Source of the DNA: CAYNFH01 sp964396385 | Lineage (GTDB): Bacteria; Armatimonadota; Chthonomonadetes; Chthonomonadales; CAJBBX01 | Assembly: GCA_964396385.1 (NCBI GenBank) | Contig: CAYNFH010000058.1 | Location: 1 to 28,555 of the forward strand | Direction of reading: 5' to 3' | DNA: 28,555 bases | In this document: piece after piece, positions 20,997 to 27,700 of the stretch | Position numbering within the stretch: position 1 is the stretch's first letter | Layout of the letters: each line of letters opens with the position of its first letter | Notes under the pieces: model-generated | Database searches by the model: none | What the model saw: only the letters and a program-made list of their open reading frames with translations | What the model was told of the DNA's origin: nothing | Translations under genes and position numbers: made by a program

Positions 20997-22007
20997 CTAG
21001 AGATTCGGATTCACCCTCTGCCACTCGTTGAGCGGCGGGAGCAGGCCGAGCTGGATGATCTCGTCCCGCATAGAGCAGAGGTGGTTGTAGCTGTCCTGGA
21101 GCGCCGCCACGTCGTCCGGAGCCCCCTGCGGTACGCGGCCCACGAGGCCGTCCGGCGTCCAGTCCACGTCCGCCGCCATCATCACCTTCGCGTAGGGGCC
21201 GTCCTTGAAGTAGGCGCCGCACGGCCAGGGATAGCCGCCGCCCCGGATCCGGCCACGCAGCATCTCCACCGTCTGGTGGGAGGGGGACTGATACGAGGAG
21301 CGGCCGCGGAGCTTGATGATCCGCGCGCCGCCGCCCCGGACGCCGTCCTGGATGGCAGTCCACTCGTCCGCGCTGAGGACCTTGCCGTTGACCCTCGCTC
21401 CGCCGAGGATGTCGGTGAGATTGACGCCCTGTACCGCAATGGTCCCTTTGAACACGGCCATCTTCTCGCCGTGGCCGCCGTAGGTGGTGCAGCCGGTGAC
21501 CTCATCCTGCCGCACGCCGAAGTGCTGGGCGAGGCGGGTCTGGAGGCGGGTGCTGTCCAGCGCTGCCAGCGTAGAGACGCGACCGGACCGAAGGCCGCTG
21601 TGGACGAGTGTGGTGAGGCCGGTGATGTCCGCGGGGTTGAAGATGATCACCACGAACTCCGTGTTGGGGCAGTGCTGCTTGATGCTCTGTCCGAGCCCCC
21701 TGGCGATCTCGCAGTTGCCTCGCAGCAGGTCTTCGCGCGTCATCCCCTCCTTACGCGGCGCGCCTCCGGAGGAGAGGATGTAGGATGCGCCGCGCAGCGC
21801 CTCCGCCTCGTCCGCGGTCCAGGTGACGCGCGCGTCCGGGAAGGCGCAGTGGTATATCTCCTCCGCCGCGCCTTCGAGCCCTGCGGCGAAGGGGTCGTAC
21901 ATGGCGATGTGGTTGGCCGTGCCGGTGGACAGCAGGTCCTGCACCATGTTGCTGCCGATGGCGCCTGCCGCGCCCAGCACGGCGACCTTCTTGTCGGTCA
22001 GATACAT
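20997..22007 (-). CDS. mdh: Malate dehydrogenase (lactate/malate dehydrogenase family)
   Basis: A 336-residue NAD-dependent dehydrogenase that should interconvert malate and oxaloacetate. The Rossmann fold shows VLGAAGAIGSN (residues 10-20) and Asp38 (MYDPF) for NAD ribose binding. Substrate and catalytic residues: GGAPRKEGMTRED with Arg85 and Arg91, IIFNPADITG with Asn124, LAALDSTRLQ with Asp151 and Arg154, and TYGGHGEKM with catalytic His179. The wording NPADITGL...YGGHGEKM and KLRGRSSYQSPS follows the Bacteroidetes-like branch rather than the E. coli type. ATG 22007 has GGGGGT about 6 nt upstream. Leading a run with DUF488, a histidine kinase and sugar uptake genes is unusual. Its upstream region contains an AT-rich heptamer array. 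Confidence 0.92.
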   Translation of the reverse strand: MYLTDKKVAVLGAAGAIGSNMVQDLLSTGTANHIAMYDPFAAGLEGAAEEIYHCAFPDARVTWTADEAEALRGASYILSSGGAPRKEGMTREDLLRGNCEIARGLGQSIKQHCPNTEFVVIIFNPADITGLTTLVHSGLRSGRVSTLAALDSTRLQTRLAQHFGVRQDEVTGCTTYGGHGEKMAVFKGTIAVQGVNLTDILGGARVNGKVLSADEWTAIQDGVRGGGARIIKLRGRSSYQSPSHQTVEMLRGRIRGGGYPWPCGAYFKDGPYAKVMMAADVDWTPDGLVGRVPQGAPDDVAALQDSYNHLCSMRDEIIQLGLLPPLNEWQRVNPNL

Positions 22008-22026
22008 GCCGTTACCCCCAAGTGGG

Positions 22027-22061
22027 TTTTCAATTTTCTATTTTCGATTTTCAATTCTCAA
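22027..22061. repeat. AT-rich heptamer array TTTTCAA
   Basis: Five exact 7-bp steps: TTTTCAA, TTTTCTA, TTTTCGA, TTTTCAA, TTCTCAA. This is the only strongly AT-rich stretch in the window and it ends 20 bp before the malate dehydrogenase start (read on the minus strand), where a promoter would be expected. Confidence 0.85.
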
Positions 22062-22089
22062 TTCAGTGGAGCGAGCACTCCGGCGGTTC

Positions 22090-22121
22090 GCCCACCCTGA
22101 ATCGTACCCCGTAAGGTGGGC
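22090..22121 (-). terminator. Possible hairpin at the end of the pseudopilin-tail gene
   Basis: GCCCACC (22090-22096) and GGTGGGC (22115-22121) form a 7-bp stem that touches the stop codon of the gene at 22121-23059, with an 18-nt loop. No T-run follows on the minus strand, so termination is weakly supported. Confidence 0.3.
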
Positions 22122-23059
22122 TATGGCATGTGGGAGAGCCGCTTGAGACGACTCCATTCCGGGCCGGGCACGCGCCTGGCGTGGCCGTCGGCGAACACCA
22201 CGGCGCGTGTGCCGTCCGGAGCAGGGGTCGCCTCATAGAACAATACGAACTCCGCGGGAGATTCTATTGTTGCGGCGGACCTCCGAGATGCATATGCATT
22301 CGCGTGGTATGGAAGGCCAGAGAGTGGATCCACAAAGATGTCATTGTTCTTCGTATACGGGTGGAGGGCGCTCCTCACCGTCGCCAGGTCCTTCATGGGC
22401 GGGAAGTTCTCGTCGTGGTCCTGCTGGTACATCAACGTGGCGAGGCCAATCTGCTTGAGGTTGCTGAGCGAAGATACTTCCCGTGCTCTCAGTCGCGCCT
22501 GGGCGAACACGGGGAAGAGGATAGCGGCTGTCATCACCGGGCCGGTCTCGAGCGCCGGACGCTCTTCTGTCGCCTTCGCAAGATCGAATGGAGCGATCTC
22601 TTCCAGCCGGCTAACGGAATGGAGGTCTAGCACCACGCGCTCCAGCGGAGTCTCCCTCGTGGGCTTCGGAGCGACCATGTCCAGGACCTGCTCAAAGGTG
22701 GGCGGGGCGCCACCACGATCATTGGCGAGAAGCGACATGAGATCCATTGCGACCCGCCGGGTGCGATAGGCAATCAGAAACGTCTTGCCGGCGGCCGAAA
22801 CTGTCTCGCCTCGCGTGAAGACGGTCTGTACTCCTTCTCCACCGTATGCCCGCGAGATGGCGCCCGTGAAACCGCCGGTCGCGGGCCTGATGGAAGCTAT
22901 CCGCACCCGCCGCCACGTGCCGTCCAGGTCTCCCAGCTTCGTGGGTGCGCCGGCAGGCCGTTGAAGAAGCTGGCCCACGCTGTCCTGCGGCGCCGTGGAT
23001 TGGGTGGCCGCAGACGAACGCAGAACAGTCAGCAGGGCGCACAGCGGGATGGTTCTCAT
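22121..23059 (-). CDS. Secreted protein of unrecognised family with pseudopilin-like C-terminal domain
   Basis: A 312-residue protein. Residues 1-22 look like a signal peptide. Residues about 40-165 match the paralogue encoded upstream (shared KLxDLxGxWRR at 41-51, GKTFLIAYR at 91-99 and PFDL at 157-160). Residues about 176-312 differ: MTAAILFPVFAQARLRAREVSSLSNLKQIG, MYQQDHDENFPP and VVFADGHARRVPG reproduce the DUF1559/pseudopilin-like proteins common in Armatimonadota, but without the N-terminal cleavage site and most of the hydrophobic helix. Apparently a pilin-like globular domain was joined to another secreted protein. ATG 23059 has GGGAG upstream; the paralogue ends 15 bp before it, so they are co-transcribed. 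Function unknown. Confidence 0.8.
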   Translation of the reverse strand: MRTIPLCALLTVLRSSAATQSTAPQDSVGQLLQRPAGAPTKLGDLDGTWRRVRIASIRPATGGFTGAISRAYGGEGVQTVFTRGETVSAAGKTFLIAYRTRRVAMDLMSLLANDRGGAPPTFEQVLDMVAPKPTRETPLERVVLDLHSVSRLEEIAPFDLAKATEERPALETGPVMTAAILFPVFAQARLRAREVSSLSNLKQIGLATLMYQQDHDENFPPMKDLATVRSALHPYTKNNDIFVDPLSGLPYHANAYASRRSAATIESPAEFVLFYEATPAPDGTRAVVFADGHARRVPGPEWSRLKRLSHMP

Positions 23060-23074
23060 CGCAGCGCTCCCGTC

Positions 23075-23755
23075 CTACTTCGGCCTGGCGGATCCGGCGG
23101 GACGCGCCGCTCGCGCAGCATCTCCGGATCGCGTAGCGGCGCCCTTCTGGTTCGCCAGTGCGTCGAGCATCCCGCCTCCGGACCGCGCATCCTCCGCGAT
23201 CTCCTGATCGAGATCAAAGGGCCGGAGCCCATTGAGCGAAGAGATGGCCCGTATGTTTACGAGCGAAAGCGATACAGCAGATTCCGGGGTCATGCGGAGA
23301 CCTTCCGATAGCTTGGCAAAATCCGGGGCCTTGCCCCCGCTCTTCTCCGACTCCATTGCCAGTTGCATGAAGTTGACCTGAGGCGCTTTGTACCGATATG
23401 CCACCAGGAAGGTGTCCCCGCCCAGGGTGATGGTGCGTCCGGTTGTGTAGTAGACCGGCTCCTTGCCGGCAGCTCCGAACAGAGACATGGCCGCCATTGT
23501 GGGTATGGCATCTGAGGCTCCGCCCTTGCCCGCGTCGGACATCATGCCTATCTGCATGAGCTGGCTCATCATGTCGTTACCACTCCCCTGATTGTCCGTC
23601 GTGGTGACGGTGAACCGGCGCCAGCTCCCGTTCAGATCCCGCAGCTTGAGTGTCGGGGGAAAGTCCTTTCCGGTGAACAGCGCCTCAAGACCTTCTTGCG
23701 CGCGGGCAGGCACCGCAAGAATAACCAACGCGGCGCACAGGATCCAGCTCTTCAT
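23075..23755 (-). CDS. Secreted protein of unrecognised family (paralogue of the next gene)
   Basis: A 226-residue protein that I do not recognise. A clear signal peptide (MKSWILCAALVILAVPARAQ) is followed by LKLRDLNGSWRRFTVTTTDN (37-55), a Met-rich stretch (DMMSQLMQIGMMSD), ITLGGDTFLVAYRYKAP (109-124) and a C-terminal helix region with LNGLRPFDLDQEIAED (174-189), ending in an Ala/Arg-rich tail. The DLNGSWRR, TFLVAYR and RPFDL motifs are shared with the downstream gene, so the pair comes from a duplication. ATG 23755 has GGGAGA 6 nt upstream and gives the signal peptide; the frame continues six codons further up but without a ribosome site. Exported, role unknown. Confidence 0.8.
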   Translation of the reverse strand: MKSWILCAALVILAVPARAQEGLEALFTGKDFPPTLKLRDLNGSWRRFTVTTTDNQGSGNDMMSQLMQIGMMSDAGKGGASDAIPTMAAMSLFGAAGKEPVYYTTGRTITLGGDTFLVAYRYKAPQVNFMQLAMESEKSGGKAPDFAKLSEGLRMTPESAVSLSLVNIRAISSLNGLRPFDLDQEIAEDARSGGGMLDALANQKGAATRSGDAARAARPAGSARPK

Positions 23756-23846
23756 CTTGTATCTCCCGGACAACGGTTGTTGCGCTCTGATTCTCCAGTC
23801 GCGCAGACTTAACCTTGCGTGTGCTAGTGTCGCTGCGAGTCACCGG

Positions 23847-23861
23847 CTCCGGCAACCGGAG
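23847..23861. other. Palindrome upstream of the secreted paralogue pair
   Basis: CTCCGG, CAA, CCGGAG forms a perfect 6-bp hairpin in the 181-bp spacer between the VanW gene and the secreted paralogues, about 92 bp before their first ATG. GTGATCAC (23862-23869) follows directly. It could be an operator or terminator; no T-run is present. Nothing else recognisable is in this spacer. Confidence 0.3.
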
Positions 23862-23936
23862 TGTGATCACGTGCATGCGGTTACCTTCATGGGCGGCCCT
23901 GGCGTTTCCTCTACTTTCTGGTGCTCATAAGCGGAG

Positions 23937-24731
23937 TCAGTCGCGGTCTAGCTGGACGATGCGGTCCATGGAGAGGTAGGTGTCGTCCGAGAGGCGCTCG
24001 CGGCGCAGCTCCTGGTCACCCTGGTAGAAGACCCGGTAGGTGACCACGCGGCAGCCCTCGATGCCAGGGCCGCGGACGAACGCGCGGCCGTTGCTGCCGG
24101 GCCGGTCCACCACGCGCGTCAGGTGCTGGGGCCGGCTCCGGCTCAGCACCACGCTCTCCAGGGCCACCCTGGACGGCGGCCTCTGTGGAGCGAGCAGCCG
24201 CACGTTCAGGGTGTCTCCCTTCGCGGAGGCGCGGATGCGCAGGGGCCAGGGGTAGGGGTTCCGGAACCGGAGGTCGATGCTCGGCTGGGCCACCGCCGCG
24301 TCGCGGCCCGGCATGGCGTAGTGTGCTGCGAACACGTGCGAGTGACGCTCCAGGATGGGCAGCCCGGCGAGCAGGGCCGCGTCGTAGAGGGTAGTCGAGG
24401 TCTGGCAGACGCCGCCACCATAGGCTCGGACGAGCTCGCCGTCGTAGCTGACCGGGGCCTTTACGTACCCTTCGTCCACGGACCAGGGCTTGACGGTGCG
24501 GTTGAAGGAGAAGACCGCGCCCGGCTGGATAGTAGCGCCGTTGAGGGCACGGGCAGCCAGCATGGCGTTGTGCCTCTGGCTGCCCGTGCGTCCTTTGAGA
24601 CTGGTGGCGAATCCGCTGATCTCCACGTACTCCGGCGGTGTCGCGGCGACGCGGGCAAAGAGCAGTAAGCTGGCGACAGCTAGCCCCAAGAAGGGGAGAA
24701 GGGGAGAAGGGGAGAAGGGGAGATGCTTCAT
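23937..24731 (-). CDS. VanW-domain exported protein
   Basis: A 264-residue protein with an N-terminal hydrophobic signal or anchor (about 11-30) and a VanW domain from about residue 50 to 160: QRHNAMLAARALNG, IQPGAVFSFNRTV (69-80), EGYVKAPVSYDGELVRAYGGGVCQTSTTLYDAALLAGLPILERHSH (87-132) and PGRDAAVAQPSIDLRFRNPYPWPLRI. VanW proteins occur beside vancomycin-resistance and cell-wall genes; the domain's activity is not settled. Its ATG overlaps the macroglobulin stop (ATGA, 24728-24731), so the two are translationally coupled and probably act together at the envelope. The first codons after ATG-AAG are encoded by an 8-bp tandem repeat. Confidence 0.9.
   Translation of the reverse strand: MKHLPFSPSPLLPFLGLAVASLLLFARVAATPPEYVEISGFATSLKGRTGSQRHNAMLAARALNGATIQPGAVFSFNRTVKPWSVDEGYVKAPVSYDGELVRAYGGGVCQTSTTLYDAALLAGLPILERHSHVFAAHYAMPGRDAAVAQPSIDLRFRNPYPWPLRIRASAKGDTLNVRLLAPQRPPSRVALESVVLSRSRPQHLTRVVDRPGSNGRAFVRGPGIEGCRVVTYRVFYQGDQELRRERLSDDTYLSMDRIVQLDRD
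24691..24722. repeat. Octamer array AAGGGGAG x4 in the VanW gene start
   Basis: Four perfect copies of AAGGGGAG run from 24691 to 24722, inside codons about 4-14 of the VanW gene, encoding its Pro/Ser/Phe-rich signal-peptide start. A perfect 8-bp repeat in coding sequence is prone to copy-number slippage, each step of which would shift the frame. Confidence 0.9.
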
Positions 24732-27700
24732 CGGACCTCTACTCCCGTCTCAGCGGATTCACCGTGCTGCTCGGGCGCGTACATCGCCTCCACCACGGTG
24801 GGCATTGCGCGGTATGCCCCCGGCGTCTGGGCACGGAGGTAGTACTCCAGGACGTGCTGGCCCTTCGGCAGCGTGCGGGCGAAGAGCGCCACGTGGTCGT
24901 CCCGCACGTCGATGTTGGACCACCAGTAGGGCCAGGTGCCCTCCACCTCCTCGGACTCCGTGCCGCGCTGAGCCGGCTCGCATCCGGCGGGCAGGGGGTC
25001 CTCCACCAGCACGTAGCTCATCTCCTGGGGTACCGTCACGGTGAGGCGAACGCGGATCAGGTCGCCGCCACGGAGCCGGTTATTCGTCTGCTCCGTCTGG
25101 AGCGTCCACCCCCTGGCACCGGCCTGGCGCGGGACCACGCGGTCGTACTCTCGCTTCACCGAGAATCCCGGCGGCGCGACCTCGGCCAGGTTGTCGCCGC
25201 CGACCACCTGCTTGAGCTGGACGGCGTAGAAGACGTCGCCGCCGCCGGCGGAGCGCTCCAGCGTCACCACGTTCTTGTCCGGCCTCAGCGCGGACCGAGG
25301 TACGTGGACGATGAGGTCGCCCTGCTTCTTGCCGCCGGCTTCCAGCGTGACCGTCCGGACGGGCACGCCGTTGACGCGCACGGTAACGGCGCCGCCGGCA
25401 GACCCGCTGGGCCGGCCGGCCAGGTAGTCCACCAGCGCGGCGAGGGTCCACGACGTATCCTGGGTCGTGCCCCAGTACGCGCCGGTCCGCTGAAGCATCA
25501 TCCATCGGAGGATGGGCTCCGCCTCCGCCGCGCGGCCGCACGCCAGCAGCGCGCGCATGGCCACGGAGGTGCCGGTGCTGCTGTCCCAGAAGGTGACGCG
25601 GCCGGTGTCCGTCCAGTGCACGGTCGCGCCGTCGCGAATGGCCGCCGCCTCCAGGCGGTCCAGCAGCTTCGCGCTGGTCATGGAAGAGCCGGCCGGTGGC
25701 TCGCCGATGAGCTCATTGAGCAGCAGCGCATAGGCAGTGGTCTCCACGCTTCCGCGCGGCAGCTCAATCGCGGAGCGGTGTGCGCGAGCCTCCTCCACTC
25801 CGCCCGCGGACGCAATGGCGTAGAGCAGGAAGGCGCGGTCCTCCACGCGGGCGTGGGGCAGGAGCTTGACCGCTGACTCAATGCCCTGGGAGATCACCCG
25901 GGGACGCACTTCGTAGCCGCTCTTCTGGGCCTGCGAGAGCCCGTAGAGGACGTAGGCGGTCATCCAGGGATCGTCTTCGTCGTACTGCCACCAGCCCCAG
26001 GCGCCGCTCTGATGCTGGTAGCGGTACAGCCGCAGCAGCCCGTCGCGCACCATGCGGGGAAGCTGCGCCGCTTTGGCCGGATCCAGCGCTCCGGACTCCT
26101 TGCCCAGGAGCCGCTGCGCCAGCAGGTCCGGCAGGACGCGGCTCATGGTCTGCTCGGTGCAGCCGTACGGATAACCGACCAGGTAGTCGAGTCCCCCAGA
26201 AATGGCGCCGGCCAGCGAAGGCGTGATGCGCACCGTGAGCCGAGTCTCGGAAGCGATCGCTTCGGGATCCACGCGGAGCACCTCTGTCTCCGGACGTCCC
26301 GCCCGCAGGTCCCCGCTGAAGCCCGAGGTCTTGCTTCTGCCGTGCGGTCGCACGGGCAGCGAGATCTCCACGCCGTCGGTGTACTGCGGTTTGCCCGTTT
26401 CTCTGAGAGTCCAGGCCGTCACCGTGATGCGGGCGTTGCCTGCCCCTTCGGCCGTCACGGGCCAGGAGGCGCTGGCGTCCCTGCCGGGATCCACGGTCAG
26501 GGCCTGCGTGGAGTCGCCGCTCACGCCGAGGTTCTGCGTGCGGATCCGCACCAGCGCGGTCTGCCTTGCTGCCGTTCCGTTGTGGACGAGCGCCAGGACC
26601 CGTGACTGGTCGCGCTGGGTGAGGAACCGGGGCGTGTCCAGCCGGACGAAGAACTCCTTCGTGCAGATCACCTTGTCGATGGACCTTCCCAGCGTCGTGT
26701 CCGTTGTGTGGCCGACCGCCGTTGCGCGCCACGTGGTGAGCGTGTCCGGGAGCGTAAAGGCCACCGTAGCGTGCCCGGTAGAGTCGGTCTGGAGAGCGGG
26801 CTCCCAGAAGGCGGTGTCGGGGAACCGCTTGCGCGCCTCTATCTTCGGCTCCGTCTTGTCCGCGTCGCCCAGGTACTGCACGGCGAAGGAGTAGCTCGTC
26901 TCCACGTCGTGCTGCCGGGTGCCGTAGAACGCGTTGAAGAGCGCTCTGGGATCATCCTCCCGCAGCGCGTAGATGGATTCGTCCACCACGCCGAAGGAGA
27001 GCTCACACTCTACCGGCTTGCCATTCTGGTCGGCTGCATAGATGTCGTAGGCGATCCGCTCGCCCGGCTTGAACGGCTCAGCGGGACGGGGGACGGAGGA
27101 CGGAGGACGGACGGATGACTCCGGCACGTGGTGCGCTGCGATGCGGATGGAAAAGCGCCGGTCCTGCTGGAGGACCCGAAGCGGGGTGGTGCTCTGCGCG
27201 AACTTGCGGCTCCGCACGTAGCAGCCACACAGATAGACGTTGGGGCCGTACTCCGGCAGGATCGGGATGTGCACCACACTGCTCCGGCTCTTCATGGGGA
27301 CCAGCAGTGTGCGGTAGACGCGCTGGCCCTCCACGGTCAGGAGGACCGTCTGCCCGGAATACTGGGCGTTGATCAGCACGCGCGCCGTGTCGCCCGGGCG
27401 GTACCGGTGGCGGTCCGTCAGCACGCTGAGGTCGGCGTAGTCGGTCTCCAGATCGGAGCCTACGTCGTCGGCCGCCCAGATGTAGCCCCGGCCGTAGATG
27501 ACCCTGCCGCGGCCGTCCGTGGCGCGTGCGAGCAGCCGGATCTCGCCGGACCGTGGCGGGACCACGCTCGCCACGACCGTGCCGTCCCCGCCCGTGACAA
27601 GCGGCTGCTGCGGGAGGGGCTGTACCTTGTAGGCGTGGTCCTCCCACCGCTGGAAGGCGGGCTGGAGGGTGAGGCGGAGGCCGGCTACCGGCTTGCCGTC

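Noticed and set aside
23756..23936. Riboswitch or tRNA in the spacer before the secreted paralogues
   Set aside because: Only one short hairpin and a GTGATCAC palindrome are visible; no conserved riboswitch core or cloverleaf could be drawn.
24638..25876. 412-residue frame on the + strand opposite the macroglobulin
   Set aside because: Begins within the octamer repeat region and has shadow composition; the thioester domain on the minus strand is unambiguous.
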